Shown here piece after piece: positions 29,120 to 40,001 of a stretch of 64,000 nt of DNA. Made by a program: the position numbers and the translations under genes. Location: NCBI RefSeq assembly GCF_004360225.1, contig NZ_SNUA01000014.1, forward strand, positions 55,088 to 119,087. The letters are read 5' to 3'. The stretch is from Alcanivorax sp. 24. GTDB taxonomy: Bacteria > Pseudomonadota > Gammaproteobacteria > Pseudomonadales > Alcanivoracaceae. The notes under the pieces are model-generated. The model searched no databases. It was not told the origin of the DNA and saw only the letters and a list, made by a program, of their open reading frames with translations. Position 1 is the first letter of the stretch. Every line of letters starts with the position of its first letter.

Positions 29120-29236
29120 TTAACCCTGACGCTGCTTGTGCCGCGGCTCGGCACTGCAGATCACCATGACCCGCCCCTTGCGGCGGATCACTTTGCAGTT
29201 ACGGCAGATCTTCTTTACAGAAGCCTGAACTTTCAT
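29120..29236 (-). CDS. rpmJ: 50S ribosomal protein L36
   Basis: 38 residues, [20 protein letters not shown] onward, too short for usual ORF cut-offs. The zinc ligands Cys11, Cys14, Cys27 and His33 are all present, so this is the zinc-binding (C+) form. Located between secY and rpsM, its usual place at the end of the spc operon. Confidence 0.96.
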   Translation of the reverse strand: MKVQASVKKICRNCKVIRRKGRVMVICSAEPRHKQRQG

Positions 29237-29272
29237 CGCACTCGCCTCACTATCTCGGCCACTAAGGCCTTG

Positions 29273-30655
29273 TTAACGCACCAGACCGGTGCCGCCATAC
29301 CCTTTCAGGTTGGCTTTCTTCATCAGTTTCTCGTACTGAGTGGACATCAAATGGGAGTTTACCTGGCCCCAGAAGTCCATCACCACGACTACCACGATCA
29401 GCAGCGAAGTACCGCCCAGATAGAAAGGTACATTCCAGATCGCCTGCAGCCCCAGCGGCAACAGACAAACCAGCGTCATGTACACGGCACCGATCAGCGT
29501 CAGACGGCCCATCACGGTATCGATGTAACGTGCTGATTGTTCACCAGGGCGAATACCCGGGATATAGGCCCCGGATTTCTTCAGGTTGTCCGCCACATCC
29601 TTCGGGTTGAACACCAACGCCGTGTAGAAGTAGCAGAAGAACATGATCGCCAGCGTAAACAACAGAATGTACAGCGGCGTACCCGGCAGCAGTGCATCAC
29701 TGACCCGGCGCAGGGTCATCCCCCACCAGGAATCCGGGTTGGAATCACTGAACCACTGGGTCAGTGACGCCGGAAACAGCAGGATGGAACTGGCGAAAAT
29801 CGCCGGAATCACACCCGCCATGTTTACTTTCAGCGGCAAATGGCTTTGCTGCGCCGCGTACACCCGACGGCCTTGCTGACGTCGAGCGTAGTTCACGGTT
29901 ATGCGGCGCTGACCGCGTTCCACGAACACCACACCGAAAATCACCGCCACGGCCACCAGGAACACCATCAGCATGGCCAGCAGTCCCAGCTCACCCTGAC
30001 GGGCGGACTCGAAGGTCTGCGCCACCGCTCCCGGCAAGCCGGCTACGATGGAAGCGAAAATCAGCATGGAAATGCCGTTCCCGATGCCACGCTCGGTGAT
30101 CTGTTCACCCAGCCACATCAGGAAAATCGTCCCGGTCACCAATGAGGTCACGGCCACAAAATAGAAGCTCGCCACCTGCATGCTGTCCGCGCCTTCCGGC
30201 AACAGGGTGATTCCCTGGCTCTTGAGACCCGCGCATACCCCGAAAGACTGTACCAGCGCCAGAGCAACGGTCAGGTAACGGGTGTACTGAGTAATCTTGC
30301 GACGGCCCTGCTCCCCTTCCTTGCGCAATTGCTCAAGACTGGGGACTACCGCGGTCATCAACTGAATTACGATGCTCGCGGTAATGTACGGCATGATGCC
30401 GAGTGCAAAAATACTCATGCGCTCAAGAGAGCCGCCGGAGAACATGTTGAACAGGCCAAGGATAGTATCCCGGTTTTGGTTGAACATCTGTTCCAACATG
30501 TCCGGGTTCATACCCGGTACCGGAATATGGGCCCCGATCCGGAATACCAGCAGGGCCCCAAGCAGGAATCCGATACGACGCCACAACTCCCGAGTAGCGC
30601 CACCGCTGGCTGCGACGGCACCACTGTTAAGCGTTTGTGCACGGTTCTTGGCCAT
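29273..30655 (-). CDS. secY: Protein translocase subunit SecY
   Basis: 460 residues from ATG 30655 ([14 protein letters not shown]); a longer frame to 30736 would overlap rplO. Ten membrane segments are apparent. [14 protein letters not shown] marks TM1 and the plug region, and [15 protein letters not shown] is in TM2. The cytoplasmic loops ending [24 protein letters not shown] (seen as [20 protein letters not shown]) are typical. Slightly longer than E. coli SecY (443) because of N-terminal residues. It forms the export channel with SecE (encoded at 56187-56561) and SecG. Confidence 0.97.
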   Translation of the reverse strand: MAKNRAQTLNSGAVAASGGATRELWRRIGFLLGALLVFRIGAHIPVPGMNPDMLEQMFNQNRDTILGLFNMFSGGSLERMSIFALGIMPYITASIVIQLMTAVVPSLEQLRKEGEQGRRKITQYTRYLTVALALVQSFGVCAGLKSQGITLLPEGADSMQVASFYFVAVTSLVTGTIFLMWLGEQITERGIGNGISMLIFASIVAGLPGAVAQTFESARQGELGLLAMLMVFLVAVAVIFGVVFVERGQRRITVNYARRQQGRRVYAAQQSHLPLKVNMAGVIPAIFASSILLFPASLTQWFSDSNPDSWWGMTLRRVSDALLPGTPLYILLFTLAIMFFCYFYTALVFNPKDVADNLKKSGAYIPGIRPGEQSARYIDTVMGRLTLIGAVYMTLVCLLPLGLQAIWNVPFYLGGTSLLIVVVVVMDFWGQVNSHLMSTQYEKLMKKANLKGYGGTGLVR

Positions 30656-30668
30656 AGCCCGGTTCCTG

Positions 30669-31103
30669 TTATTCCTCGACTTTACCGCCGGCTTTTTCCA
30701 CCGCTTCGCGGGCACCTTTGGTGATCGCCACGCCACGTACCGTCACCGCGCGGTCAATGCCACCACGCAGTACGATCTTGGCGCGTTTCTTGTCAGAACG
30801 AACCACGCCGGCGGCTTTCAAAGAGGCCAGGTCGATTACGTCGCCTTCCACTTTGGCCAGCTCTTCCAGGCGCACTTCAGCGGTTGCCATTGCCAGCTTG
30901 GACGTGAAACCGAACTTCGGCACACGGCGCTGCAGCGGCATTTGACCACCTTCGAACCCGGGCTTCACGGTACCGCCGGAACGGGATTTCTGACCTTTAT
31001 GGCCACGACCACCCGTTTTACCGAGACCGGAGCCGATACCGCGACCGACCCGTTTCTGGGCCGGACGGGAACCTTCAGCGGGATGCAGATCATTCAAACG
31101 CAT
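30669..31103 (-). CDS. rplO: 50S ribosomal protein L15
   Basis: 144 residues, the same length as in E. coli, with the Gly-rich N-terminal arm ([20 protein letters not shown]) that threads into 23S rRNA. Between rpmD and secY; the gap to rpmD is 3 bp. Confidence 0.98.
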   Translation of the reverse strand: MRLNDLHPAEGSRPAQKRVGRGIGSGLGKTGGRGHKGQKSRSGGTVKPGFEGGQMPLQRRVPKFGFTSKLAMATAEVRLEELAKVEGDVIDLASLKAAGVVRSDKKRAKIVLRGGIDRAVTVRGVAITKGAREAVEKAGGKVEE

Positions 31104-31106
31104 CGC

Positions 31107-31289
31107 TTATTCTCCCTCTACCCGCACCATGTACGCGACTTTATTAATCATGCCGCGTACCGAAGGGGTGTCTTCAACTTCAACGGTATGGCCAATACGG
31201 CGCAGACCGAGACCACGCACACAGGCCTTGTGCTTTTCCAGCCGGCCGTTGGTGCTTTTTACCTGCGTTACCTTGATCTTGTCAGCCAT
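31107..31289 (-). CDS. rpmD: 50S ribosomal protein L30
   Basis: 60 residues ([20 protein letters not shown]...), with the [20 protein letters not shown] core. Position between rpsE and rplO is conserved. Confidence 0.97.
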   Translation of the reverse strand: MADKIKVTQVKSTNGRLEKHKACVRGLGLRRIGHTVEVEDTPSVRGMINKVAYMVRVEGE

Positions 31290-31312
31290 CGTTACGTTCC
31301 GTCTGTCTGCGC

Positions 31313-31810
31313 TTAGCTCAGGATCTCTTCGACCGTTTTACCGCGCTTGGCGGCAACGGACTCGGCGGAGGCCATCGCTTTCAAACCCTCGAACGTGGCA
31401 CGAACCACATTCACCGGGTTGGTGGAACCATAGCACTTGGCCAGTACGTTCTGCACACCAGCCACTTCCAGCACGGCACGCATGGCACCGCCAGCAATGA
31501 CACCGGTACCATCGCTGGCCGGCTGCATGAACACCTTGGAAGCGCCATGCCGAGCCTTGATCGGATGCTGAATGGTGGTGCCGTTGAGCTCCACCTGAAT
31601 CATGTTGCGACGGGCAGCTTCCAGGGCCTTCTGGATGGCGGCGGGCACTTCACGGGCTTTACCGCGACCGAAACCCACTTTGCCATTACCGTCACCCACC
31701 ACGGTCAACGCGGTGAAGCCGAAGATACGGCCGCCTTTCACCACCTTGGCAACCCGGTTCACCTGAACCAGCTTCTCCTGGAGACCTTCGTTGGGATCAA
31801 CTTTCGCCAT
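31313..31810 (-). CDS. rpsE: 30S ribosomal protein S5
   Basis: 165 residues from ATG 31810 ([20 protein letters not shown]); an in-frame TTG six bases upstream is rejected. The loop [20 protein letters not shown] includes the site of spectinomycin resistance in other species and looks wild type. S5 acts in decoding fidelity. Confidence 0.98.
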   Translation of the reverse strand: MAKVDPNEGLQEKLVQVNRVAKVVKGGRIFGFTALTVVGDGNGKVGFGRGKAREVPAAIQKALEAARRNMIQVELNGTTIQHPIKARHGASKVFMQPASDGTGVIAGGAMRAVLEVAGVQNVLAKCYGSTNPVNVVRATFEGLKAMASAESVAAKRGKTVEEILS

Positions 31811-31822
31811 AACCAAGTACCC

Positions 31823-32173
31823 TTAGAATTTAAGCCCGTTTTCGCGTGCGGCATCCGCCAGCGCCTTGACCCGGCCGTGATAACGGAAACCGGAACGGTC
31901 AAAGGCCACGCTTTCGATACCCGCCTCTTTAGCGCGTTGAGCGATCAACTCGCCAACTTTAGCGGCGGCTTCAGAATTACCCGTCGCGCCAGCGCGCAGG
32001 CCTTTTTCCACCGTGCTCGCGGAGGCCAGCACGCGATCACCAGCGCTGCTGGTGATTTGCGCATAAATATGGCGCGGAGTGCGATGCACGGAAAGACGAA
32101 GCTCGCCCAGCTCACGAATCTTCAGGCGAGTACGCTTTGCCCTGCGCAGACGTGCAACTTTCTTGTCCATCAT
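31823..32173 (-). CDS. rplR: 50S ribosomal protein L18
   Basis: 116 residues. A basic N-terminus ([20 protein letters not shown]) and the conserved [10 protein letters not shown] mark this 5S rRNA-binding protein. It lies between rplF and rpsE. Confidence 0.98.
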   Translation of the reverse strand: MMDKKVARLRRAKRTRLKIRELGELRLSVHRTPRHIYAQITSSAGDRVLASASTVEKGLRAGATGNSEAAAKVGELIAQRAKEAGIESVAFDRSGFRYHGRVKALADAARENGLKF

Positions 32174-32190
32174 GGCTTCTGTCTCAACGA

Positions 32191-32724
32191 TTATTTCTTC
32201 TTGGCTTCCTTACGGCGCACTTGCTCATCAGCATAGCGCACCCCTTTGCCCTTATAGGGCTCGGGCGGGCGGAAGCCCCGAACATTGGCGGCCACCTGGC
32301 CTACCAGCTGCTTATCAATACCCTTGATGACGATTTCCGTCTGACTCGGGGTTTCAATGGTGATCCCTTCAGGCAGCTCATAGGCTACCGGATGGGAAAA
32401 GCCCAGCGTCAGATTCAGGGTCTTGCCCTGGGCCTGAGCACGGTAACCAACGCCGTTCAGCAGCAGGCGACGTTCGAAGCCCGCGGAGACACCGGTAACC
32501 ATGTTGTTGACCAGAGCACGCGTGGTACCGGCCACGGCCCAGGCCTGCTGAGACTCTTCACGGGGTTTGACGGAGAATACGCCGTCATCCACGGCCACTT
32601 CCACCAAATCGTGCACCTGGTGATCCAGGCTGCCCTTGGACCCTTTCACGGTCACCTTCTGGCCGTCGATAGCTACCTCGACGCCTTTGGGCAGGTTAAC
32701 CGGATTTTTCGCTACTCTAGACAT
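32191..32724 (-). CDS. rplF: 50S ribosomal protein L6
   Basis: 177 residues, as in E. coli, with two related alpha/beta domains and the signature [16 protein letters not shown] near the C-terminus. L6 lies by the sarcin-ricin loop and the factor-binding centre. Confidence 0.98.
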   Translation of the reverse strand: MSRVAKNPVNLPKGVEVAIDGQKVTVKGSKGSLDHQVHDLVEVAVDDGVFSVKPREESQQAWAVAGTTRALVNNMVTGVSAGFERRLLLNGVGYRAQAQGKTLNLTLGFSHPVAYELPEGITIETPSQTEIVIKGIDKQLVGQVAANVRGFRPPEPYKGKGVRYADEQVRRKEAKKK

Positions 32725-32754
32725 CGCTGCACCTAATCCGTCTACACCAAAACC

Positions 32755-33147
32755 TTAGGACACTTCGCAGATCAGTTCGCCGCCGACATTCGCCTGGCGG
32801 GCGGCCCGATCGGAAATGATGCCCTGGTTGGTGGACACGATCATCACACCCAGGCCACCTTTCACCTTGGGAATCTCACCGGCACCTTTGTATACCCGCA
32901 GGCCCGGACGGCTCACCCGAGCGATCTTCTCGATCACCGGCTGGCCTTCAAAATAACGCAGTTGTACGGTCAGCGTCGGCTTGGCGTCCTCGGACACGGC
33001 ATAGCCGTCGATGTAACCTTCTTCCTTCAAAACCTTGGCAATGGCTTCCTTGGCCTTGGAGGAGGGAATCTCCACTTCGACTTTACGAGCCATTTGCGCG
33101 TTGCGAATACGGGTAAACATATCCGCCAGGGTATCTTGCATGCTCAT
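32755..33147 (-). CDS. rpsH: 30S ribosomal protein S8
   Basis: 130 residues ([20 protein letters not shown]...), with the C-terminal [23 protein letters not shown]-binding motif. In E. coli S8 also represses the spc operon near the rplX-rplE junction. Confidence 0.98.
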   Translation of the reverse strand: MSMQDTLADMFTRIRNAQMARKVEVEIPSSKAKEAIAKVLKEEGYIDGYAVSEDAKPTLTVQLRYFEGQPVIEKIARVSRPGLRVYKGAGEIPKVKGGLGVMIVSTNQGIISDRAARQANVGGELICEVS

Positions 33148-33173
33148 GCTGCAGTTGCTCCGCTACTCTTTGC

Positions 33174-33479
33174 TTACCAGCTGGATTTAACCAGCCCGGG
33201 AACGTCACCACGCATCGCTGCTTCACGCAGTTTAATGCGGCTCAGGCCGAACTTGCGGTAGTAACCATGCGGACGGCCGGTGATGCGGCAGCGGTTACGC
33301 TGGCGAACCGGAGAAGAGTCCCGCGGCAGCTTCTGCAGCTCCAACTGAGCCTCCCACTTCGCTTCGGGTTCCGCGTTGGGGTCCTGGACAACCGCTTTCA
33401 GCGCGGCACGCTTGGCGGCGTAACGCTGAACCAACTTGGCGCGCTTCGCCTCCCGGTTTTTCATAGAGACCTTTGCCAT
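33174..33479 (-). CDS. rpsN: 30S ribosomal protein S14
   Basis: 101 residues, the long form. Only one Cys is present and the CxxC pairs are absent, so it is the zinc-independent (C-) type. The C-terminal [20 protein letters not shown] is conserved. Between rplE and rpsH. Confidence 0.98.
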   Translation of the reverse strand: MAKVSMKNREAKRAKLVQRYAAKRAALKAVVQDPNAEPEAKWEAQLELQKLPRDSSPVRQRNRCRITGRPHGYYRKFGLSRIKLREAAMRGDVPGLVKSSW

Positions 33480-33490
33480 GACAAATCCTC

Positions 33491-34030
33491 TTAGCCTTTC
33501 AGCGGGAAGTTGAAGGCGCGCAGCAGCGCCCGTGCTTCGTCATCGGTCTTGGCTGATGTGGTGATGGTAATATCCAGACCACGCAGCTTGTCGACCTTGT
33601 CGAAATCGATTTCCGGGAACACGATTTGCTCCCGCAGACCCATGGAGTAGTTGCCGCGGCCGTCAAAGGACTTCGGGTTCAGGCCCCGGAAGTCACGGAC
33701 ACGCGGGATCGCCACGGATACCAGGCGCTCCAGGAACTCGTACATACGACGGTTACGCAGGGTCACCTTGCAGCCAATCGGCCAGCCTTCACGGATCTTG
33801 AAGCCCGCCACGGACTTGCGCGCCTTGGTGACCAGGGGCTTCTGACCCGCGATGGCGGTCATATCCGACAGCGCACCTTCGATCGCCTTCCGGTCAGCGG
33901 CCGCTTCACCCACACCCATGTTCAGGGTGATCTTGGTGATGCGGGGCACCTCCATGACGTTCTTGTAACCGAACTCATCGCGGAGCTTCGGCACAATCTC
34001 TTCGTTGTAAACCTTCTTCAGATCACTCAT
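33491..34030 (-). CDS. rplE: 50S ribosomal protein L5
   Basis: 179 residues, the same as E. coli. The central part [20 protein letters not shown] and the end [17 protein letters not shown] are conserved. L5 binds 5S rRNA and forms a bridge to the 30S head. Confidence 0.98.
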   Translation of the reverse strand: MSDLKKVYNEEIVPKLRDEFGYKNVMEVPRITKITLNMGVGEAAADRKAIEGALSDMTAIAGQKPLVTKARKSVAGFKIREGWPIGCKVTLRNRRMYEFLERLVSVAIPRVRDFRGLNPKSFDGRGNYSMGLREQIVFPEIDFDKVDKLRGLDITITTSAKTDDEARALLRAFNFPLKG

Positions 34031-34043
34031 GGTTCACCTAACC

Positions 34044-34358
34044 TCACGCGTCCAGCGCTTCGCCGTTGGACTTGAAGAACCGCACTTTTTTGCCGTCCTC
34101 GAAACGGACGCCGACACGATCGGCCTTCTGGGTCTTCGCATTCCAGATGGCCACATTGGAAGCGTGAATACCCGCCTCCTGCTGAACGATGCCACCTTGA
34201 ATACCGCGGTTAGGGTTGGCGCGAACGTGTTTTTTCACCATGTTCACACCGGAGACAAGAAGGCGGCCGTTAGGGAGCACGCGCTGTACCTGGCCCCGCT
34301 TACCTTTGTCCTTGCCCGCGATTACGATGACTTCGTCATTGCGCTTGATCTTGAGCAT
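34044..34358 (-). CDS. rplX: 50S ribosomal protein L24
   Basis: 104 residues starting [20 protein letters not shown], the KOW motif that binds 23S rRNA early in assembly. Between rplN and rplE. Confidence 0.98.
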   Translation of the reverse strand: MLKIKRNDEVIVIAGKDKGKRGQVQRVLPNGRLLVSGVNMVKKHVRANPNRGIQGGIVQQEAGIHASNVAIWNAKTQKADRVGVRFEDGKKVRFFKSNGEALDA

Positions 34359-34373
34359 TGCCTTAACCCGCCT

Positions 34374-34742
34374 TTAAAGAACTTCCGGTGCCAGGGAGAT
34401 GATCTTCATGAACTGGTCGTTACGCAGTTCACGGGTCACCGGCCCAAAGATCCGGGTGCCGATCGGAGCCTTGTTGTTGTTCAACAGGACCGCGGCGTTT
34501 TCGTCAAAACGAATCACAGAACCATCGGGGCGACGCACACCACGACGGGTACGTACCACGACAGCGCTCATCACGTCGCCTTTCTTAACACGACCACGCG
34601 GAATCGCTTCCTTTACTGTGACCTTGATGATGTCACCAATGCCTGCATAGCGGCGGTGGGAGCCACCCAGCACCTTGATGCACTGCACTCGACGAGCGCC
34701 GCTGTTATCGGCGACTTCGAGCATGGTTTCGGTCTGAATCAT
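34374..34742 (-). CDS. rplN: 50S ribosomal protein L14
   Basis: 122 residues ([20 protein letters not shown]...), near the E. coli length of 123. In E. coli it opens the spc operon. Here only 52 bp separate it from rpsQ and I see no promoter, so read-through from the S10 operon is likely. Confidence 0.98.
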   Translation of the reverse strand: MIQTETMLEVADNSGARRVQCIKVLGGSHRRYAGIGDIIKVTVKEAIPRGRVKKGDVMSAVVVRTRRGVRRPDGSVIRFDENAAVLLNNNKAPIGTRIFGPVTRELRNDQFMKIISLAPEVL

Positions 34743-34794
34743 CGCTTACTCTCTCCAACTCCTGCCCTGTGCAGGCAGCCACAGCATTCTCTCA

Positions 34795-35064
34795 TCAGGC
34801 CTTGACGGCCTGCTCCACTACGCTGACCAGCATCCAGCTTTTACGCTTGGACAGCGGACGGCATTCTTCGATGGTGACCAGGTCGCCTTCGCCACACTGG
34901 TTCTGCTCATCGTGAGCCATCAGTTTGGTAGAACGCTTGATGATCTTGCCATAAATGGGGTGTTGTACCCGGCGCTCAACCAATACGGTGATGGTCTTAT
35001 CACCTTTACTGGAAATCACTTTACCGGTAACGGTCCGGCGCAGTTTCTGTTTCGCCTCTGCCAT
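34795..35064 (-). CDS. rpsQ: 30S ribosomal protein S17
   Basis: 89 residues with an OB fold ([20 protein letters not shown]) and the loop [14 protein letters not shown] primary binder of the 16S 5' domain and the last gene of the S10 operon. Confidence 0.98.
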   Translation of the reverse strand: MAEAKQKLRRTVTGKVISSKGDKTITVLVERRVQHPIYGKIIKRSTKLMAHDEQNQCGEGDLVTIEECRPLSKRKSWMLVSVVEQAVKA

Positions 35065-35066
35065 GA

Positions 35067-35258
35067 TTAGTTACCCTGTTTTTCCCGCAGAATGGTCTTC
35101 ACACGTGCAATATCACGGCGGACCGTCCCAAGCTGATGGGTTTGGGAAAGCTGACCGGATGCTTTCTTCATGCGCAGCTTGAACTGTTGTTCCAGCAGCT
35201 CAAGGTGCTGCTCGCGCAACTGCTCAACACTCTTTTCTTTCAGTTCGCTCGCTTTCAT
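35067..35258 (-). CDS. rpmC: 50S ribosomal protein L29
   Basis: 63 residues, two helices ([37 protein letters not shown]). Located near the tunnel exit, where nascent-chain factors dock. 2 bp before rpsQ and 3 bp after rplP. Confidence 0.97.
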   Translation of the reverse strand: MKASELKEKSVEQLREQHLELLEQQFKLRMKKASGQLSQTHQLGTVRRDIARVKTILREKQGN

Positions 35259-35261
35259 GGC

Positions 35262-35675
35262 TTACATCACCGTCCGAGTCACGACACGGGTGCTGACCGG
35301 CAGCTTGGCCGCGGCCAGACGGAACGCTTCACGCGCCACGTCTTCGGAAACACCTTCCATTTCGTAGAGCATGCGGCCCGGCTGAATCTGGGCTACCCAG
35401 TACTCCACGCTACCTTTACCTTTACCCATCCGCACTTCGAGCGGCTTCTGGGTAATCGGCTTGTCGGGGAAGACCCGAATCCAGATCTTACCGCCCCGTT
35501 TGATGTGACGGGTCATGGCCCGACGAGCCGCCTCGATCTGACGCGCGGTGATCCGGCCACGGCCGGTGGCCTGCAGGCCGATGGTGCCAAAAGACACCTT
35601 GTTGCCGCGCTGTGCCAGGCCACGGTTACGGCCCTTATGAATTTTCCGGAATTTGGTACGCTTCGGCTGCAACAT
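35262..35675 (-). CDS. rplP: 50S ribosomal protein L16
   Basis: 137 residues (E. coli 136): [20 protein letters not shown] with the conserved [20 protein letters not shown]16 helps place tRNA at the A site and completes 50S maturation. Confidence 0.98.
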   Translation of the reverse strand: MLQPKRTKFRKIHKGRNRGLAQRGNKVSFGTIGLQATGRGRITARQIEAARRAMTRHIKRGGKIWIRVFPDKPITQKPLEVRMGKGKGSVEYWVAQIQPGRMLYEMEGVSEDVAREAFRLAAAKLPVSTRVVTRTVM

Positions 35676-35688
35676 CGTTCGTTACCTT

Positions 35689-36381
35689 TTAACCACGGCC
35701 GCGCTTTTTCGCGCCCTTGGACTGCTTCTGCTCTTCCTGAACCTGCTCCATGCCACCAAGCACTTCGCCACGGAAGATCCAGACCTTCACACCGATGGTT
35801 CCGTAGGTGGTCTCAGCACGCACGTTGGCGTAATCGATGTCCGCACGCAGAGTGTGCAGCGGCACGCGACCTTCACGGTACCATTCCGTACGAGCAATCT
35901 CGGCACCACCAAGACGGCCAGAAAGCTGGACCCGAATACCTTCGGCACCGGCCTTGAGCGCGTTCTGAACCGCACGTTTCATAGCACGGCGGAACATAAC
36001 ACGACGTTCGATCTGGCCAGCGATATTGTCGGCTACCAGACGGGCATCCACGTCAGGCTTACGCACTTCCTCGATGTTGATGTGCACCGGCACACCCATC
36101 TTGGCAGCCACGTCGCGACGCAGGCGCTCAACGTCCTCGCCCTTCTTGCCGATCACGATCCCCGGACGAGCCGTGGAAATGGTGATGCGAACGTTTTCGG
36201 ACGGACGCTCGATTTTAATCCGGCTCACCGAGGCATTCTTGAGGCGCTTGAACAGATATTCACGCACCTCCAGATCGGTAACCAGGCAGTCTGCGTAGGT
36301 CTTGGGACCCGCATACCACAGGGAGTTGTGCTCCTTGACGATGCCCAGACGAATACCGATCGGATGAACTTTCTGACCCAT
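35689..36381 (-). CDS. rpsC: 30S ribosomal protein S3
   Basis: 230 residues. An N-terminal KH domain ([20 protein letters not shown], GxxG as GKKG) and a C-terminal S3 domain ([20 protein letters not shown]) are present. It lines the mRNA entry channel and has helicase-like action. It starts 4 bp after rplV. Confidence 0.98.
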   Translation of the reverse strand: MGQKVHPIGIRLGIVKEHNSLWYAGPKTYADCLVTDLEVREYLFKRLKNASVSRIKIERPSENVRITISTARPGIVIGKKGEDVERLRRDVAAKMGVPVHINIEEVRKPDVDARLVADNIAGQIERRVMFRRAMKRAVQNALKAGAEGIRVQLSGRLGGAEIARTEWYREGRVPLHTLRADIDYANVRAETTYGTIGVKVWIFRGEVLGGMEQVQEEQKQSKGAKKRGRG

Positions 36382-36385
36382 CTGG

Positions 36386-36730
36386 TTACTCCTGACCTTC
36401 CGAGACTTTTACAGTGATGTGGCAGGTACGCTTGAGAATCCGATCCGCACGCCCTTTCGCGCGAGGACGGATACGCTTCATCGTCATGCCTTCATCCACG
36501 TAGATGGTGGATACTTTCAGCTCATCCACATCGGCGCCGTCGTTGTTTTCCGCGTTAGCAATCGCGGACTCCAGCACCTTCTTAACAATCTTGGCCGCCT
36601 TCTTGGGGCTAAAGGCGAGAACATTCAACGCCCTTTCCACCTCCAGACCTCGGATCTGGTCGGCCACCAGGCGGGCTTTCTGAGCCGAAATTCTTGCGCC
36701 CCGCAGACGGGCTGCAACTTCAGTCGCCAT
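36386..36730 (-). CDS. rplV: 50S ribosomal protein L22
   Basis: 114 residues from ATG 36730, preceded by AAGGTGA; a GTG nine bases upstream is the alternative. [20 protein letters not shown] and the extended loop [20 protein letters not shown], which reaches into the exit tunnel by the macrolide site, look wild type. Confidence 0.97.
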   Translation of the reverse strand: MATEVAARLRGARISAQKARLVADQIRGLEVERALNVLAFSPKKAAKIVKKVLESAIANAENNDGADVDELKVSTIYVDEGMTMKRIRPRAKGRADRILKRTCHITVKVSEGQE

Positions 36731-36740
36731 GGCTGTCACC

Positions 36741-37016
36741 TTATCGCTTAGCCTTTTTGTCCACGATATGCCCGCGGAAGTTACGGGTCAGGGCGAATTC
36801 GCCCAGCTTGTGGCCCACCATGTGCTCGGAAACCAATACCGGAACATGCTGACGGCCGTTATGTACCGCGATGGTCAAACCCACCATCTCCGGGATGATC
36901 ATGGAGCGACGGGACCAGGTTTTGATCGGCTTACGGGAGCCGGCTTCCACCGCTTCTTCCACCTTCTTCAACAGGTGGTGATCCAGAAACGGACCTTTTT
37001 TCAGTGAACGTGGCAC
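36741..37016 (-). CDS. rpsS: 30S ribosomal protein S19
   Basis: 91 residues ([20 protein letters not shown]...). Conserved [21 protein letters not shown]19 lies in the 30S head next to S13. Confidence 0.98.
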   Translation of the reverse strand: MPRSLKKGPFLDHHLLKKVEEAVEAGSRKPIKTWSRRSMIIPEMVGLTIAVHNGRQHVPVLVSEHMVGHKLGEFALTRNFRGHIVDKKAKR

Positions 37017-37038
37017 AGCCTGAACCTCTCTCTATCCC

Positions 37039-37863
37039 TTACTTACGACGGTCGCGCACAATCATCTTGGAGGTGCGCTTGTTGGTACGGGTTTTGTGGC
37101 CCTTGGTCGGTACACCCCAGGGGGTTACCGGATGACGGCCACCGGACGTACGCCCTTCACCACCACCATGGGGGTGATCCACGGGGTTCATGGCCACACC
37201 GCGAACAGTGGGACGAACACCGCGCCAGCGGGTTGCGCCGGCCTTACCCAGCGAGCGCAGGCTGTGCTCACTGTTGGATACTTGCCCGATGGTGGCTCGG
37301 CACTCAGCGTGCACCTTGCGCATTTCGCCGGAGCGCAAACGCAGGGTTACATACTGTCCGTCCTTCGCCAGCAGCTGGACGGACGTGCCCGCGGAGCGAG
37401 CCAGCTGACCACCTTTACCAAGCTTCAGCTCCACATTGTGAATCGTGGAACCCAGCGGGATGTTGCGCAGCGGCAGAGCATTACCCACTTTGATCGGAGC
37501 GTCTTCACCGGACTGAACGCGGTCGCCCGCCTTCAGGTCTTTCGGCGCCAGAATGTAACGACGCTCGCCATCCATATACTTCACCAGCGCGATGTGCGCG
37601 GAACGGTTCGGATCGTATTCCAGACGCTCCACCACACCCGGGACACCATCTTTATTGCGACGGAAATCCACTACGCGGTATTTCTGCTTGTGGCCACCAC
37701 CTTTATGACGGGTGGTGATACGACCATTGTTGTTACGGCCGCCATTCTTGGCCTTGGCTTCCAGCAAGGGCGCGTAGGGAGCACCTTTGTGCAGCTCCTC
37801 GTTGACCACCTTTACGACAAAGCGGCGGCCCGGAGAAGTCGGCTTGGTCTTAACAATCGCCAT
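37039..37863 (-). CDS. rplB: 50S ribosomal protein L2
   Basis: 274 residues (E. coli 273). The C-terminal [20 protein letters not shown] carries the conserved histidine region close to the peptidyl transferase centre. Between rplW and rpsS. Confidence 0.98.
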   Translation of the reverse strand: MAIVKTKPTSPGRRFVVKVVNEELHKGAPYAPLLEAKAKNGGRNNNGRITTRHKGGGHKQKYRVVDFRRNKDGVPGVVERLEYDPNRSAHIALVKYMDGERRYILAPKDLKAGDRVQSGEDAPIKVGNALPLRNIPLGSTIHNVELKLGKGGQLARSAGTSVQLLAKDGQYVTLRLRSGEMRKVHAECRATIGQVSNSEHSLRSLGKAGATRWRGVRPTVRGVAMNPVDHPHGGGEGRTSGGRHPVTPWGVPTKGHKTRTNKRTSKMIVRDRRK

Positions 37864-37882
37864 GATTACTTACTCCCTTACC

Positions 37883-38179
37883 TTACTCAGCGCCCAGGAA
37901 GTCGATATCCTGGCCTTGTTCAAGGGACACGTAGGCCTTCTTCCAGTCGCTACGCTTACCGGCGACACGACCGAAGAACTTGCGCTTGCCTTTCACGTTC
38001 AGAGTCCGAACGTTACGCACCTTGACCTCGAACATGGCTTCCACGGCTGCCTTGATCTCCGCTTTGGTGGCGTCTTTTGCCACTTTGAAAGCGAAGGCAT
38101 TGCTACGCTCGGTCGCGTCGGTGGCCTTTTCGGAAAAGTGCGGTGCAAGCAGCACTTTTAAAATGCGCTCTTTATTCAT
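37883..38179 (-). CDS. rplW: 50S ribosomal protein L23
   Basis: 98 residues ([20 protein letters not shown]...), with the hairpin [20 protein letters not shown]. Docking site for trigger factor and SRP at the tunnel exit. Its start overlaps the rplD stop by 4 bp, suggesting translational coupling. Confidence 0.98.
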   Translation of the reverse strand: MNKERILKVLLAPHFSEKATDATERSNAFAFKVAKDATKAEIKAAVEAMFEVKVRNVRTLNVKGKRKFFGRVAGKRSDWKKAYVSLEQGQDIDFLGAE

Positions 38180-38778
38180 GCCAGCGCCTCCTCAAGCTTC
38201 TTCAGAGCCGGCACGGTCACCAGCACCTTGTCAAAGGCGATCAGGCTGACCGGATCCACACCGCTGGCATCGCGAATGTCGACCTTCGGCAGATTACGAG
38301 CTGCCAAATACAGGTTCTCATCCACGTCATCCGTCACGATGAGAACATTGCTCAGGTTCAGATCCTTGAGCTTGGCGGACACCTGCTTGGTTTTCGGGGA
38401 GTCGACGGAGAAGTCGTCCACCACAACCAAGCGCTCCTGGCGAACCAGCTCGGACAAAATGCAGCGCAGCGCGCCACGGTACATTTTGCGGTTTACTTTC
38501 TGTGAGTGGTCACGCGGCACCGCGGCAAACGTCTTGCCGCCGCCACGCCACAGCGGGCTGCGGATAGTACCGGCGCGAGCACGGCCAGTACCTTTCTGCC
38601 GCCAGGGCTTACGACCACCACCACTGACATCGGAGCGGCTTTTCTGCGCTTTGGAACCCTGACGGGCACCCGCCAGGTAAGCAGTCACTACCTGATGAAC
38701 CAGAGGCTCGTTGAAGTCCTTGCCGAAGGCGACTTCAGACACAGTAACGGTACCTCCAGAGGCGGTATTGAGATTCAT
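38176..38778 (-). CDS. rplD: 50S ribosomal protein L4
   Basis: 200 residues (E. coli 201). The basic tunnel loop [20 protein letters not shown] is intact. In E. coli L4 also represses the S10 operon through its leader RNA; a leader with an attenuator-like stem lies before rpsJ here. Confidence 0.98.
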   Translation of the reverse strand: MNLNTASGGTVTVSEVAFGKDFNEPLVHQVVTAYLAGARQGSKAQKSRSDVSGGGRKPWRQKGTGRARAGTIRSPLWRGGGKTFAAVPRDHSQKVNRKMYRGALRCILSELVRQERLVVVDDFSVDSPKTKQVSAKLKDLNLSNVLIVTDDVDENLYLAARNLPKVDIRDASGVDPVSLIAFDKVLVTVPALKKLEEALA

Positions 38779-38792
38779 CCTCTATTCCTCTT

Positions 38793-39428
38793 TCAGGCCT
38801 TCGCCTTCACTGCCGGGATCACGATCACATCACCACCGGCCGCGCCGGGGACCGCACCCTTAACCAGCAACAGATTCTTTTCCACGTCCACGCGCACGAC
38901 TTCCAGGTTCTGAACCGTCACACGCTCGGCACCCATGTGGCCCGCCATTTTCTTACCCTTGAATACGCGGCCCGGGGTTTGGTTCTGACCGATGGAACCC
39001 GGAGCGCGGTGGGACAGAGAGTTACCGTGAGTGGCGTCCTGGGTACGGAAATTCCAACGCTTAACCGTACCGGCGAAACCTTTACCTTTAGAGGTACCGG
39101 TTACGTCCACGATCTGGCCAGCCTCGAACACTTCCAGGGTCAGCTCACCGCCCACCTGCAAGTCACCCGCGGCAGCGCGAAACTCACCAACAGTGCGGCC
39201 AGCCTCAACACCCGCCTTGGCGAAATGACCCGCCATCGGCTTGGTCACTCGGCTTGCGCGGCGTTCGCCCACCGTCACTTGCACGGCCTCGTAGCCATCT
39301 GTCTCTTCGGTCTTAATCTGGCTCACCCGATTCGGGGACACTTCAATCACGGTCACCGGCACACTGACACCATCTTCAGTGAACACCCGGGTCATCCCGC
39401 ATTTTCGACCGATCACACCAATCGCCAT
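38793..39428 (-). CDS. rplC: 50S ribosomal protein L3
   Basis: 211 residues. The extended loop carries [20 protein letters not shown], which includes the methylated-Gln region of E. coli L3 and approaches the catalytic centre. Second gene of the S10 operon. Confidence 0.98.
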   Translation of the reverse strand: MAIGVIGRKCGMTRVFTEDGVSVPVTVIEVSPNRVSQIKTEETDGYEAVQVTVGERRASRVTKPMAGHFAKAGVEAGRTVGEFRAAAGDLQVGGELTLEVFEAGQIVDVTGTSKGKGFAGTVKRWNFRTQDATHGNSLSHRAPGSIGQNQTPGRVFKGKKMAGHMGAERVTVQNLEVVRVDVEKNLLLVKGAVPGAAGGDVIVIPAVKAKA

Positions 39429-39485
39429 TGTCTACCTCTTCACAACCTGTTGCGGCCAGGCCGCACGTTGTTGTCTCAGGCTGAG

Positions 39486-39797
39486 TTATCCCAGGCTGAT
39501 CTGCACATCCACACCAGCGGCCAGATCCAGCTTCATCAGTGCGTCCACGGTCTTGTCCGTGGGCTCCACGATGTCCACCATCCGCTTGTGGGTACGGATC
39601 TCGTACTGATCCCGCGCATCTTTGTTAACGTGCGGAGAGACCAACACCGTAAACCGTTCTTTACGCGTGGGCAGAGGGATCGGACCCTGTACCTGCGCAC
39701 CCGTGCGTTTTGCCGTATCCACGATCTCCTGGGCGGACTGATCGATCAGGCGATGATCAAAAGCCTTGAGACGGATTCGGATTCTCTGGTTAGCCAT
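39486..39797 (-). CDS. rpsJ: 30S ribosomal protein S10
   Basis: 103 residues from ATG 39797 ([20 protein letters not shown]), the same length as E. coli S10; the frame extends to 39842 but that part lies in the leader. S10 is a 30S head protein and, with NusB, an antitermination factor. Confidence 0.98.
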   Translation of the reverse strand: MANQRIRIRLKAFDHRLIDQSAQEIVDTAKRTGAQVQGPIPLPTRKERFTVLVSPHVNKDARDQYEIRTHKRMVDIVEPTDKTVDALMKLDLAAGVDVQISLG

Positions 39798-39840
39798 AGC
39801 TAACAAACTCCAGACTGTTTCGAACCATACTTTAGATGGC

Positions 39841-39947
39841 AAAAAGCCCGCCCATCCTTCTCATCCGAAGGAGGTGGGTGTCAAAACAAGCCCGGGAACG
39901 ATGCCCCGGTTGATCGCGCCCTCTCCAGCATTAACACTGGAAAGAGG
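39841..39947 (-). promoter_or_regulatory. S10 operon leader with attenuator-like stem
   Basis: About 150 nt of leader precede rpsJ if transcription starts near 39947. The last structure before the gene is CCCA(CC)TCCTT pairing with AAGGATGGG (39851-39859/39868-39878, 2-nt bulge), followed on the minus strand by CGGGCTTTTTG. The form is that of an intrinsic attenuator. In E. coli L4 stops transcription in the S10 leader; the same role here is inference. Confidence 0.55.
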
Positions 39948-39951
39948 GCGC
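39916..39951. other. Strong hairpin at the 5' end of the S10 leader
   Basis: GCGCCCTCT/AGAGGGCGC (39916-39924 and 39943-39951) continued inward by CCAG/CTGG with an AA bulge. It begins at or just before the predicted start of transcription. Confidence 0.6.
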
Positions 39952-39953
39952 AG

Positions 39954-39982
39954 AGTATATAGACAAAAAAAGGCCGGAGCAA
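39954..39982 (-). promoter_or_regulatory. S10 operon promoter, overlapping the tuf terminator
   Basis: On the minus strand TTGCTC (39977-39982), 17-bp spacer, TATACT (39954-39959). The spacer contains the T-tract of the terminator that ends the tuf/str transcript. Confidence 0.6.
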
Positions 39983-39993
39983 GCCCCGACCTC
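39967..39993 (-). terminator. Terminator after the first tuf gene
   Basis: On the minus strand AGGTCGGGGC-TT-GCTCCGGCCT, one G-T pair and one mismatch, followed by TTTTTTTG. It is 9 bp after the tuf stop codon. Confidence 0.75.
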
Positions 39994-40001
39994 AAATTAT
40001 C

